Shown here: in pieces, positions 7,171 to 14,395 of the stretch
Layout of the letters: each line of letters opens with the position of its first letter
How positions within the stretch are numbered: the stretch's first letter is position 1
Assembly: GCA_020848855.1 (NCBI GenBank)
Contig: JADLHH010000311.1
Coordinates: 1 to 15,692 of the forward strand
Direction of reading: 5' to 3'
DNA: 15,692 bases
Origin: Anaerolineae bacterium
Lineage (GTDB): Bacteria; Chloroflexota; Anaerolineae; Aggregatilineales; Phototrophicaceae
The notes under the pieces: generated by a model
Database searches by the model: none
What the model was told of the DNA's origin: nothing
Seen by the model: the letters and a program-made list of their open reading frames with translations, nothing else
Program-made: the position numbers and the translations under genes

Positions 7171-7971
7171 ATGCTTCAGGAAAAAACCGCGCCGCCGACC
7201 CACGTCCATAACAACGCTCCCGTTCTGTCGGTGCGCGGTATCAGCGCGGGCTATCCCAATGCCCGCGATGCCATTCAGGATGTGTCATTCGACGTGGCGC
7301 GCGGCGAGCGTGTCGCCGTGCTGGGACCGAACGGCGCGGGCAAAAGCACGCTGTTCAAAGCCATCGTCGGCTTGATCCCGTTCAGCGCCGGCGAGGTCTC
7401 CATCCACGATCAGGACTGCCGCACCAGCCACTCGCTCGTCGGCTACGTGCCCCAGAACAACGCCGTTGACTGGCGCTTCCCGGCAACGGTCGCCGACGTG
7501 GTGATGATGGGTCGCCTGCGCCAGATCGGCTGGTTTCGGCTCGCTAACCGGCGGCACTGGGAAATGGTCGACCATCTGCTCGATCAGGTCGGGATGCTGC
7601 ACCTGCGCGACCGCCGCATCGGGCAGTTGAGCGGCGGGCAGCGCCAGCGGGTGTTCATCGCCCGCGCGCTGGCGCAGGAAACCGACGTGCTGCTGCTCGA
7701 CGAGCCGTTCAGCGGCATCGACGCAGCGGCGGAACACGAAATTCTGGACGTGCTCGACCGCCTGCAGGCTCAGAACGTCACGGTGCTGATCGCCACTCAC
7801 GATCTCAATCTCGCCTCGACGCGCTTCGACCGCGTCCTGCTCATCCGCCAGCGACTGATCGCCTGCGGTACGCCCGCCGAAGTCTTCACGGCGGCGAATT
7901 TCCAGCTTGCCTACGGCGGGCACGTCGGCATCTTCCGCGACGGCGGTTTCTTCGTCGTCGACGAACACTAA
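7171..7971 (+). CDS. Metal ABC transporter ATP-binding protein (ZnuC/MntB type)
   Basis: 266 aa cytoplasmic ATPase that powers metal import. All ABC motifs are present: Walker A GPNGAGKST (52-60), Q-loop YVPQNNAVDWRFP with Gln95, signature LSGGQ (153-157), Walker B VLLLDEP (173-179) and H-loop His210 in IATHDL. The Q-loop sequence VPQ-N-x-VDW-x-FP is typical of Mn/Zn/Fe chelate ATPases of this family and supports the assignment over other ABC classes. The ATG at 7171 follows AGGA (7158-7161) at 9-base spacing. It begins 96 bases after the binding protein and ends 14 bases before the GNAT gene. The metal-type tail GGHVGIFRDGGFFVVDEH is complete. Confidence 0.95.
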   Translation: MLQEKTAPPTHVHNNAPVLSVRGISAGYPNARDAIQDVSFDVARGERVAVLGPNGAGKSTLFKAIVGLIPFSAGEVSIHDQDCRTSHSLVGYVPQNNAVDWRFPATVADVVMMGRLRQIGWFRLANRRHWEMVDHLLDQVGMLHLRDRRIGQLSGGQRQRVFIARALAQETDVLLLDEPFSGIDAAAEHEILDVLDRLQAQNVTVLIATHDLNLASTRFDRVLLIRQRLIACGTPAEVFTAANFQLAYGGHVGIFRDGGFFVVDEH

Positions 7972-7985
7972 AGGCACACCCGAAC

Positions 7986-8930
7986 ATGGAAATCACGACC
8001 TTTCAGCCGCAGTATCTCCCGGAAATGGCGGCGCTGTTCGTGCGGAATTACAAGGCGCTGCGCCAGTCCGTGCCCATCCTGCCGGACTTGATGGCGCAGC
8101 CGGAGCGGGTCGAAACGATGCTGCGCGACCGGCTGGCAGGCTGCCCCGGCGTGGTCGCGCTCGAAAACGGCGTGGTCGCCGGCTTCATTGGCTGGTTCAT
8201 CGTCGACCACTTTCGCGGCACCGAGCGGCGCGGCGCGTACGTCCCCGAATGGGGGCACGCGGCTGCCGACCCGATTACCTACCGGGCGATGTACCGCGCC
8301 GCCGCCCAATCCTGGCGCGAAGCCGGCTGCGGCGTCCACTGCATCAGCCTGCTGGCGCACGACGAGGCAGCCGTGAAAACGTGGTTCTGGAGCGGCTTCG
8401 GCATGATCCTCGTGGATGCCATCCGCCCAATCGATCCGCTGGGTATTCCGCTCCCGACCGACATCACCATCCGTAAAGCCACACCCGCCGACCTCGACGT
8501 TCTGTGCGCGCTGGAGATCGAGCACGGGCAGCATTACACCGAGCCGCCCATCCAGATGGCAGCCTACGAGCCGCAGGAGGCCGCCGCGCTGGCAGCCTTC
8601 ATGGACGAGCCGGGCAACAGTTTGTGGCTGGCGCTCGACGGCGACGCCGTGATGGGCTATATGCGTTTCGAGTCGAACAGTCACGGCGCAAGCGCCATCG
8701 TCAACGCGCCTGACAAAGTCGCCAACACCGGCGCGTTCGTGCGCCCGGCATACCGGGGACGCCGCGCCGCTCCCGCACTGCTCGACGCCGCCCTGCGAGA
8801 CTATGCGGCTCAGGGCTGCGCCCGCTGCTCGGTCGATTTCGAATCGTTCAACCCCGAAGCGGCGAATTTCTGGCTGCGCTACTTCGATCCGGTCACTTTC
8901 TCGCTGATGCGCGTCCCGGAGAGCATCTGA
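7986..8930 (+). CDS. Two-domain GNAT-family N-acetyltransferase inside the metal-transport operon
   Basis: 314 aa with two GNAT-like halves. The N-terminal half (about 1-150) has VVALENGVVAGFIGWFIVD as the central strands, a W-x-x-x-G-x-x-x-H helix region (residues 110-118) and WFWSGFGMILVDAIRPI as the family C-terminal strand. The C-terminal half (about 158-312) opens ITIRKATPADLDVLCALE, and VRPAYRGRRAAPALL (252-266) is motif A. Its acetyl-CoA loop, usually RGxGxG/A, reads RGRRAA here. WLALDGDAVMGYMRFE gives strand beta-4. Acetyl-CoA-dependent transfer to a small molecule or protein amine is expected; the substrate cannot be inferred. It sits 14 bases after the ATPase and 15 bases before the permease, so it is co-transcribed. 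Acetyltransferases are not standard parts of Zn/Mn importers. One half may be non-catalytic. Confidence 0.88.
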   Translation: MEITTFQPQYLPEMAALFVRNYKALRQSVPILPDLMAQPERVETMLRDRLAGCPGVVALENGVVAGFIGWFIVDHFRGTERRGAYVPEWGHAAADPITYRAMYRAAAQSWREAGCGVHCISLLAHDEAAVKTWFWSGFGMILVDAIRPIDPLGIPLPTDITIRKATPADLDVLCALEIEHGQHYTEPPIQMAAYEPQEAAALAAFMDEPGNSLWLALDGDAVMGYMRFESNSHGASAIVNAPDKVANTGAFVRPAYRGRRAAPALLDAALRDYAAQGCARCSVDFESFNPEAANFWLRYFDPVTFSLMRVPESI

Positions 8931-8945
8931 ATTCAGGATAAGCTC

Positions 8946-9776
8946 GTGGATTTATATCAACTCCTCATCCAGCCGCTCTCGTACGAGTTCATGCAGCGCG
9001 CCATGCTGGCGGCGCTTCTGATCGGCGCGATCAGCGGCGTGATCGGCTGCTTCGTGGTCGTGCGCGGTATGTCGTTTTTCGGCGATGCCCTCTCGCATTC
9101 GATCCTGCCGGGCGTCGCCGTCGCCTATATCGTCGGCGCGGATTTGTTCGTCGGCGGCTTGGTCGCCGGCATCGCCACCGCGCTCGGCATCGGCTGGCTG
9201 ACCGGGCACGGTCGCCTGCGTGAAGACACCGCCATCGGCGTCGTGTTCGTCGGCATGTTCGCGCTCGGCATCGCCATCATCAGCAGCGGCAGCAGCTACG
9301 CCGTCGACCTGACCCACATCCTGTTCGGGAACGTCCTCGGCGTCCGCGCGTCCGATCTGGTGATCATGGGCATTTCCGGCGTGGTCGTCATCGGCGCGAC
9401 CGTGCTGTTCTACAAGGAGCTGCTCACCCAGAGCTTCGACCCGACCTTCATGCGCACGCTGCGGCTGCCCGGCGAAGCGCTGCGCCTGCTGCTGCTGGCG
9501 CTCATCGCCGTGACCATCGTCGCCAGCCTGCAGACTGTCGGCATCGCGCTCATGCTGGCGATGCTGATCACGCCGGCGGCGACCGCTCAACTGCTCGTCA
9601 AACGCCTGCATCACATGATGATCGTCGCCGCCTTCATCGGCATGATCAGCGGCGTGGTCGGGCTGTACCTGTCGTGGCGCTTCAACGTGCCGTCAGGCGC
9701 GGTCATTGTGCTGACGACCACCGCCATCTTCCTCGTCGTGTTCGCCATCTCGCACCTGCGCGGTAACCTGGAATAA
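8946..9776 (+). CDS. Metal ABC transporter permease (ZnuB/MntC type, ABC-3 family)
   Basis: 276 aa integral membrane protein forming the import channel as a homodimer. It starts with GTG at 8946, preceded by AGGA (8935-8938) at 7-base spacing, 15 bases after the GNAT gene. The ABC-3 hallmark GDALSHSILPGVAVAY lies near residues 46-61. Roughly eight hydrophobic segments span the protein. LREDTAIGVVFVGMFALGI and VGIALMLAMLITPAATAQLL are the usual family signatures, the latter near the ATPase-coupling region. It closes the operon and is followed by a strong terminator after 22 bases. With binding protein and ATPase it makes a complete importer. Zinc against manganese cannot be decided from the permease alone. 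Confidence 0.95.
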   Translation: MDLYQLLIQPLSYEFMQRAMLAALLIGAISGVIGCFVVVRGMSFFGDALSHSILPGVAVAYIVGADLFVGGLVAGIATALGIGWLTGHGRLREDTAIGVVFVGMFALGIAIISSGSSYAVDLTHILFGNVLGVRASDLVIMGISGVVVIGATVLFYKELLTQSFDPTFMRTLRLPGEALRLLLLALIAVTIVASLQTVGIALMLAMLITPAATAQLLVKRLHHMMIVAAFIGMISGVVGLYLSWRFNVPSGAVIVLTTTAIFLVVFAISHLRGNLE

Positions 9777-9798
9777 CCCCTCACAAACCATCCCGTAG

Positions 9799-9841
9799 GG
9801 GCGCAGGTGCAACCTTCGGTTGCCTGGCTGCGCCCGTTTTT
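9799..9841 (+). terminator. Rho-independent terminator of the metal-transport operon
   Basis: Outer 8-bp stem GGGCGCAG (9799-9806) pairs with CTGCGCCC (9828-9835). Inner 6-bp stem GCAACC (9809-9814) pairs with GGTTGC (9818-9823) around the TTC loop. A short internal loop joins them. Five T residues follow at 9837-9841. Confidence 0.92.
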
Positions 9842-9847
9842 CTCCCT

Positions 9848-9902
9848 CTTGGCGTAGGCGAACCGAAGGTTCGCGCTTGGCGTTCTTGGCGTCCTGGCGG
9901 TT
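9848..9902. repeat. CTTGGCGT tandem repeat with a small hairpin
   Basis: CTTGGCGT occurs at 9848-9855, 9876-9883 and 9885-9892. The last two belong to a 9-bp tandem: CTTGGCGTT, CTTGGCGTC, CTGGCGGTT (9876-9902). Between the first two copies sits a hairpin GCGAACC-GAA-GGTTCGC (9858-9874), whose core is the reverse complement of the inner stem of the preceding terminator. Minus-strand translation gives NRQDAKNAKR, a peptide I recognise from many spurious annotated ORFs over such intergenic repeats. Confidence 0.65.
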
Positions 9903-9954
9903 CAAATTTGGTTCTACTTCCAATCCTCGCGGTAGAAATCCGGCGTACTTCAGG

Positions 9955-9960
9955 TACAAT
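9955..9960 (+). promoter_or_regulatory. Possible -10 box of the histidine phosphatase gene
   Basis: TACAAT ends 42 bases before the chosen ATG at 10003. No good -35 hexamer is seen at the right distance. The upstream terminator makes an own promoter necessary. Confidence 0.35.
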
Positions 9961-10002
9961 GGCGGCACGTATCCCGAACAACGCACCCAGCTAAACACGC
10001 AC

Positions 10003-10728
10003 ATGCAGCTTTTCATCATTCGGCACGGACAGTCCACCAACAACGCGCTTGACGACGAATCCCTGCGCTCCTTCGACCCGTCGCTCACCGAAACCGGCGT
10101 CCAGCAGGCGGAACGGCTGGCGCAGCGGCTCGCCGCCGGGCACGACACCCGCTTCAATCTCGGCAGCGGCTTCGCCGGCGACACCGGCGCGAATGATTTC
10201 GCCATCACCCACCTGTACTGCAGCGCCATGCACCGCTCGCTCCAGACCGCCGCCCCGGTTGCGCGGGCGCTTGGTCTGCGCCCGGAAGTATGGCTCGACG
10301 TGCATGAGCAGGGTGGCATGTACCTGGATCAGGATGACGTCCGAACCGGCTTCCCCGGCAGGACGCGCCGCGAAATCCTCGATGAATTTCCTGACTACCT
10401 GCTGCCCGAAACCGTCACCGACGCCGGCTGGTACGATGCCGCGCGCGGCTATGAGGAGATGCACACCGGCGCGGGGCGCGCTATCAAGGTGGCGATGGAA
10501 CTTCGCCGCCGTGCGCTGGGCGATTTCCGCGACGCTCGTATCGCCATCATCACACATGGCACGTTCATTGACCTGATGCTCAAGGCGTTTCTGGGCACGC
10601 TGCCCAACCGCCATTTCTTCTTCAGCCACTACAACACCGGTATCACCCGCCTCGACATCAAGCCCGAATACCTGATCGTCCGCTACGTCAACCGCATCGA
10701 TCACCTGCCGACCGAACTGATCACCTGA
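10003..10728 (+). CDS. Histidine phosphatase family protein (phosphoglycerate-mutase-like)
   Basis: 241 aa from the ATG at 10003. This start is chosen because the catalytic strand follows at once (MQLFIIRHGQST); the frame stays open upstream to 9820 but runs through the terminator and repeat DNA. The RHG motif holds the phosphorylated nucleophile His8. Other phosphate-pocket residues are Arg78 in CSAMHRSLQTA, the likely acid/base Glu102 in DVHEQGG, and the second histidine His185 in IITHGTFIDLML. All catalytic elements of the superfamily are present, so it should hydrolyse a phosphomonoester. The insert from about 100 to 150 (MYLDQDD, GFPGRTRREI) shapes the substrate cap but does not identify the substrate. 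No signal peptide. It is a single gene between the metal operon and the regulator. Phosphoglycerate mutase activity is not implied. Confidence 0.9.
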   Translation: MQLFIIRHGQSTNNALDDESLRSFDPSLTETGVQQAERLAQRLAAGHDTRFNLGSGFAGDTGANDFAITHLYCSAMHRSLQTAAPVARALGLRPEVWLDVHEQGGMYLDQDDVRTGFPGRTRREILDEFPDYLLPETVTDAGWYDAARGYEEMHTGAGRAIKVAMELRRRALGDFRDARIAIITHGTFIDLMLKAFLGTLPNRHFFFSHYNTGITRLDIKPEYLIVRYVNRIDHLPTELIT

Positions 10729-10784
10729 AACCGTAGACCCTTCGCCAGAATTCCCGGATTGCGATCAAATTTAAGCTGGATATG

Positions 10785-10813
10785 ATGTCAGTTTAAACGA
10801 ATCGTGTTACAAT
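10785..10813 (+). promoter_or_regulatory. Promoter of the GntR/LacI-type regulator
   Basis: ATGTCA (10785-10790, four of six to TTGACA) and TACAAT (10808-10813, five of six to TATAAT) are 17 bases apart. Transcription would start near 10820, inside the palindrome at 10815-10834. The spacer contains the palindrome GTTTAAAC (10791-10798). Confidence 0.5.
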
Positions 10814-10814
10814 C

Positions 10815-10834
10815 TAACTTGTACGGACAGGTTA
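10815..10834. promoter_or_regulatory. AraR-box-like operator at the regulator's own transcription start
   Basis: TAACTTGT (10815-10822), ACGG, ACAGGTTA (10827-10834) is an 8-4-8 inverted repeat with one mismatch. It resembles the known Bacillus AraR box (TTGTACGTACAA core). The gene just downstream encodes an AraR-architecture protein, so autoregulation is likely. Confidence 0.6.
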
Positions 10835-10838
10835 AGAC

Positions 10839-11957
10839 ATGACTGATTTTAATATTTCTCATGACAGCCCGTTACCTTTACACTTACAGCTTCTGGACGA
10901 ACTCCGGCACCGGGTCAAGAACGGGCTGCTCAAGCCGCACGACCGTCTGCCCGGCGAGTGGGAACTGGTCGAGAAATTGAACATCAGCCGGGCGACGATT
11001 CAGCGCGCGTGGCAGTCGGCGCAGGAAGAGGGTCTCCTGTACCGCGTAGCGGGCAAGGGCACGTTCGTCGCCCCGCCAGCCGAAACCACCGCGCGCGGCA
11101 TCGTCGGCTTCTTCCTGCCAGAGTATCGCGGAACCTTCGCCGTACATATGCTCGATGGCGCGGAACGGGTGCTGCGTTCCGCCGGACTGCGTGTGCAGTT
11201 CGCCAGCACCGAGCGCAGCGTGGACGAGGAGAATCGCCTGCTTCACCTGCTCATGCGCGACGGCGCCAGCGGGTGCATCCTCGTGCTGTCGCGCGGTAGT
11301 ACGGCGGCGCGACTCCTCACGTCCGGCGAATTCCGCCTGCCGATCGTGCTGATGGATCGCCCGCTGAACGGAACCGTCCTGCCGTGCGTCACCAGCAACA
11401 ACTACGAGGGCGGGCGTCAGGCGACCGACCACCTGATCGAGCTGGGGCATCGCCGCATCCTCTTTCTGGCGCGCCCGCACCTCGATCTGTTTCCCGTCGC
11501 GGAGCGCTACCGGGCATATCAGGATGCGATGCGCCGTGTCCACGCCGAACCGCAGCCGCCGTTCCTCATCGGCGGTGGCACGGAAATCAGTTCCTATGAA
11601 GCCTATCTCCAGCAGGATGACACGGACATTCAGCCCCTCATCCAGTTGCTTCGCTCAGCCAATCGCCCGACCGCGATTTTCGCCGTCAACGATTGGATGG
11701 CGATGAAAGCACAACGAGCGATTCTGCTCGCCGGGCTGCGCACGCCAGAGGATGTTTCACTCGTCGGCTTCGACGACCTCGACATCGCGCAGTATCAGAC
11801 CCCACCGCTGACGACCGTCGCCCAGAACCCCGAGTCGATTGGTGCTGAAGCGGCTCGCCGCCTGATCACGCTTATCGAAGGAGAACAGCCTGCCAGTATC
11901 CTGACATTAGTTCCTACACGCTTGGTGGTTCGCGGGTCGACCGCGCCGCCGTCATAA
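10839..11957 (+). CDS. GntR-LacI hybrid transcriptional regulator (AraR type)
   Basis: 372 aa. An N-terminal winged helix-turn-helix of the GntR family (about 11-78) shows [36 protein letters not shown] as the recognition region, and the wing [14 protein letters not shown] LacI/GalR-type periplasmic-binding-fold domain follows (about 86-368) with [58 protein letters not shown] and [20 protein letters not shown]. This fusion is the architecture of AraR, a repressor released by a sugar. The inducer binds the C-terminal domain; its identity cannot be read here. The ATG at 10839 has only a weak AGG seven bases upstream. It lies 104 bases before a sugar ABC operon on the same strand, so that operon is the likely target along with its own promoter. 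Confidence 0.93.
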   Translation: MTDFNISHDSPLPLHLQLLDELRHRVKNGLLKPHDRLPGEWELVEKLNISRATIQRAWQSAQEEGLLYRVAGKGTFVAPPAETTARGIVGFFLPEYRGTFAVHMLDGAERVLRSAGLRVQFASTERSVDEENRLLHLLMRDGASGCILVLSRGSTAARLLTSGEFRLPIVLMDRPLNGTVLPCVTSNNYEGGRQATDHLIELGHRRILFLARPHLDLFPVAERYRAYQDAMRRVHAEPQPPFLIGGGTEISSYEAYLQQDDTDIQPLIQLLRSANRPTAIFAVNDWMAMKAQRAILLAGLRTPEDVSLVGFDDLDIAQYQTPPLTTVAQNPESIGAEAARRLITLIEGEQPASILTLVPTRLVVRGSTAPPS

Positions 11958-11976
11958 GCAAAAGGTTTGTTTGAAA

Positions 11977-11986
11977 GGTTGCAACC
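11977..11986. promoter_or_regulatory. Palindrome GGTTGCAACC before the sugar operon, possible operator
   Basis: A perfect 10-bp palindrome sits 75 bases before the binding-protein ATG. It overlaps a degenerate match to the upstream operator (GGTTTGT at 11964-11970 and AAAGGTT at 11974-11980). A TAAAAT box at 12033-12038 is the best -10 candidate, without a matching -35. Confidence 0.35.
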
Positions 11987-11995
11987 GTTTTTGGC

Positions 11996-12018
11996 GAGCA
12001 GATCGCGCGCATCTGTTC
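11996..12018 (+). repeat. Hairpin between regulator and sugar operon
   Basis: GAGCAGAT (11996-12003) pairs with ATCTGTTC (12011-12018), one pair being a G-U wobble, around a 7-base CGCGCGC loop. No T run follows, so it is not a standard terminator. It lies in the putative promoter or leader of the sugar operon. Confidence 0.45.
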
Positions 12019-12061
12019 ACCGCCCAGTAGCATAAAATCTACATGAAGGAGTCCAAGGATC

Positions 12062-13429
12062 ATGTCGAAGCGCTTTGTTAGTATCCTGTTGTTAGCCGTC
12101 GTCGTCCTCTCGGCGGCTGGCGGCGTGCTGGCTCAGGACAGCGCGATTGAACTGACCATCAGCGGCGTGAACGGCAACGATGCGTTGCAGTGGTTGAACG
12201 AGATGGTCGTACCGGCGTTCCAGCAGAAAATGGCAGACGAAGGCAAGAATGTCACCGTCACGGTCATTCCCTTCAGCGGTGCGGGTGAAGACCTGCGCCA
12301 GCAGTACGCGCTTGACCTCGGCGTCGGGGAAGGCGCAGATGTCCTGTCCTTCGACGGTTTCTGGATCCCCGAATTCGCGGACGGCGGATTGATCAAGCCG
12401 CTCACCGAAGTCGTCGGTCCCGAAGTCCTCGATTGGGAAGGCTGGAGCGTCATCCCTGAAGGCTTACAGCAGATTCTGGGCTACAACGGCGAGCTGTACG
12501 GCATCCCTTACGGCACCGACGCCCGCGACATCTGGTACCGCACCGACCTGTTCGAGCAGGCGGGTCTGCCAGCCGACTGGCAGCCCACGAGCTGGCAGGA
12601 ATGGCTCGACGCCGCCCGCACTATCAAGGAACAACTGCCGGATGTCACCGCGATTCAGTTGAACGCTGGCACGGTGATGGGCGAAGCCACCACCATGCAG
12701 GGCTACTATCCGGCGCTGCTCGGCGCTGGCAGCCATGTGTACGATTTTGAAAACAACAAGTGGATCGTCAGCAGCCCGTCCATTCTGGATGCGCTCAACC
12801 TGTACAAGACGATCTACATCGACGAAGGTTTGGGCGACCCGCGCTATCAACTGACCCAGAACGGGCGCGACCAGTCGTTCGAAGATTTCGCGCAGGGCAA
12901 GATCGCCATGCTCGTCGAAGGCGACTACCTGTGGCGCGGTCCGCTCGCGCCGAACACCGGCGACTTTGCGATGGCGGATCGCGACGAGGTCGTCTCCTTC
13001 GCCAAATTCCCGGCGATTGAACCCGGCATGGGCTACAACGGGCAGGATTTCGTGACGATTTCCGGCGGTACGGGTTATATCCTCAACCCGAACACTGCCC
13101 ACCCGCAGGAAGCGTGGGAACTGCTGTCGTTCATGTTCAGCAAGGACATGGTCGACCAGCTTCAGAGCATCACCCCGCGCATCCGCGCCCGCACCGACGT
13201 CGAAGTCACGGGTGACCCGGTCATGAGCCGCATCGCCTCCGAGGTGCTGCCGCTGACGACCGTCCGCCCACCGCTTGCCGCCTACAATCAGGTTTCGCAG
13301 GAAGCGCAGCTCATGACCGAGCGCGTCGTCTCCGGCGAAATGACCCCTGAGGAAGCGATGCAGGCGTACGATGAAGCCGTCACGGCAATCGTCGGCGAAG
13401 AAAACGTCGAGCGCATCCCACTCGACTAG
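12062..13429 (+). CDS. Sugar ABC transporter substrate-binding protein (family 1)
   Basis: 455 aa. A signal peptide covers residues 1-24 (basic MSKR, hydrophobic core, VLA before QDS), with no lipobox Cys, so it should be released by signal peptidase I rather than lipid-anchored. The mature protein has the family-1 fold: LTISGVNGNDALQWLNEMVVPAFQQK at the start, ADVLSFDGFWIPEFADGGLIKPL, the hinge-region GELYGIPYGTDARDIWYRTDLFEQAGL, the family signature FEDFAQGKIAMLVEGDYLW (about 275-293), and YILNPNTAHPQEAWELLSFM near the end. Aromatic residues at the domain faces fit binding of an oligosaccharide or polyol; the sugar is not identifiable. The ATG at 12062 follows AAGGAG (12046-12051) at 10 bases. 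It heads the operon, and a long hairpin separates it from the first permease. Confidence 0.94.
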   Translation: MSKRFVSILLLAVVVLSAAGGVLAQDSAIELTISGVNGNDALQWLNEMVVPAFQQKMADEGKNVTVTVIPFSGAGEDLRQQYALDLGVGEGADVLSFDGFWIPEFADGGLIKPLTEVVGPEVLDWEGWSVIPEGLQQILGYNGELYGIPYGTDARDIWYRTDLFEQAGLPADWQPTSWQEWLDAARTIKEQLPDVTAIQLNAGTVMGEATTMQGYYPALLGAGSHVYDFENNKWIVSSPSILDALNLYKTIYIDEGLGDPRYQLTQNGRDQSFEDFAQGKIAMLVEGDYLWRGPLAPNTGDFAMADRDEVVSFAKFPAIEPGMGYNGQDFVTISGGTGYILNPNTAHPQEAWELLSFMFSKDMVDQLQSITPRIRARTDVEVTGDPVMSRIASEVLPLTTVRPPLAAYNQVSQEAQLMTERVVSGEMTPEEAMQAYDEAVTAIVGEENVERIPLD

Positions 13430-13444
13430 CGTCACGCATTTCGC

Positions 13445-13479
13445 AACCAACCCCGCGGACGAGGTCTGCGGGGCTGGTT
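13445..13479 (+). promoter_or_regulatory. Intergenic hairpin after the binding-protein gene
   Basis: A 15-bp stem (13445-13459 with 13465-13479) with one A-C mismatch and one G-U pair encloses the 5-base loop CGAGG. Only a mixed TTCTTCCC follows, so it is a poor terminator. Such hairpins between binding-protein and permease genes commonly protect or limit transcripts to give more binding protein than permease. Confidence 0.6.
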
Positions 13480-13498
13480 CTTCCCGATAGCGAAGAAG

Positions 13499-14395
13499 AT
13501 GCAGCGAACCCTGATCTCTCGTCCACTTGGATTTTTGTTTCTTCTGCCGGCGCTCGTTTTTGTCGCCGTTTTTCTGATTTACCCCTTCTTTTCGATCTTC
13601 CAGATGAGCTTCACCAACCAGACGCTCGTCGGCGTGGCGGCGGCGAACCCGCAGTATGTCGGGCTGGACAACTACGCCGAACTGTTCAACGTCGCCAACT
13701 GGATGCGGCGCGGCGAATTCGGCGCCAGCCTGCTGCTCACGGCGGAATTCGTGGTCGGCTCGGCGCTGATCGGTCAGGCGGGGCTGGGGCTGCTGCTGGC
13801 GACCATTTTTCACAACCGCAAGGGCATCCTGCGCGAGACGATCTTCACCCTGGCGATTGCTGCCTGGATCATCCCCGACGTGGTCGTCGCCTTCGCCTGG
13901 TTCGCCTATCTCGACCCCGACGGCACGCTCAATATGGTTCTGAACGCCGTCGGCATCCGCTCGTTCGACTGGCTGTTCCACTACCCCATGCTCAGCATCA
14001 TCCTGTTCAATACCTGGCGCGGAACCGCCTTCTCGATGCTCCTGTTCTCGTCGGCGCTGGGGTCGATTCCGCCGTCGCAGTTGGAGACCGCCAGCGTCAT
14101 CGGCGCGAGCGCGTGGCAGAAATTCCGCGACATCCTGCTGCCGCAGTTGGGGCGCTACATCCTCACCGATATGCTGCTGATCACGCTGTGGACGTTCAAC
14201 ACCTTCACGCCCTTCCTGCTCACCGGCGGCGGTCCCGTCAACCAGACCGACGTGGTCTCGATCTACATCTACCGCACCGGTCTCAAGTTCTTCGAGTTCG
14301 GCAAGGGCAGCGCCGTCGCGGTGGTGGTGATGATCATCAACCTGCTGCTCGCCGGGGTTTACCTGATGATCAGCCGCAGCCGGAGGACGACATGA
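13499..14395 (+). CDS. Sugar ABC transporter permease, MalF/UgpA type
   Basis: 298 aa membrane protein with about six hydrophobic segments, the first directly after a short basic N-terminus (MQRTLISRPLGFLFLLPALVF). YPFFSIFQMSFTN is the usual first periplasmic junction. The EAA loop that docks the ATPase reads LETASVIGASAWQKFRDILLPQL (near residues 196-218). FLLTGGGPVNQTDVVSIYIY is a standard MalF-family stretch. It begins 69 bases after the binding protein, with only a weak purine-rich GAAGAAG just before the ATG. It overlaps the next permease by four bases (ATGA), which implies translational coupling. It forms a heterodimeric channel with that protein. Confidence 0.94.
   Translation: MQRTLISRPLGFLFLLPALVFVAVFLIYPFFSIFQMSFTNQTLVGVAAANPQYVGLDNYAELFNVANWMRRGEFGASLLLTAEFVVGSALIGQAGLGLLLATIFHNRKGILRETIFTLAIAAWIIPDVVVAFAWFAYLDPDGTLNMVLNAVGIRSFDWLFHYPMLSIILFNTWRGTAFSMLLFSSALGSIPPSQLETASVIGASAWQKFRDILLPQLGRYILTDMLLITLWTFNTFTPFLLTGGGPVNQTDVVSIYIYRTGLKFFEFGKGSAVAVVVMIINLLLAGVYLMISRSRRTT

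Noticed and set aside
9820..10002. N-terminal extension of the histidine phosphatase
   Set aside because: It would be read through the terminator, a hairpin and tandem repeats. The catalytic RHG strand begins naturally at the ATG at 10003.
12464..13981. 505-codon minus-strand frame opposite the sugar-binding protein and first permease
   Set aside because: It spans two well-supported plus-strand genes and shows only Arg/Asp/Gly/Val-rich shadow composition.
14113..14391. Upstream extension of the second sugar permease
   Set aside because: It lies entirely within the first permease in another frame, and GGAGG plus the ATGA overlap mark the start at 14392.
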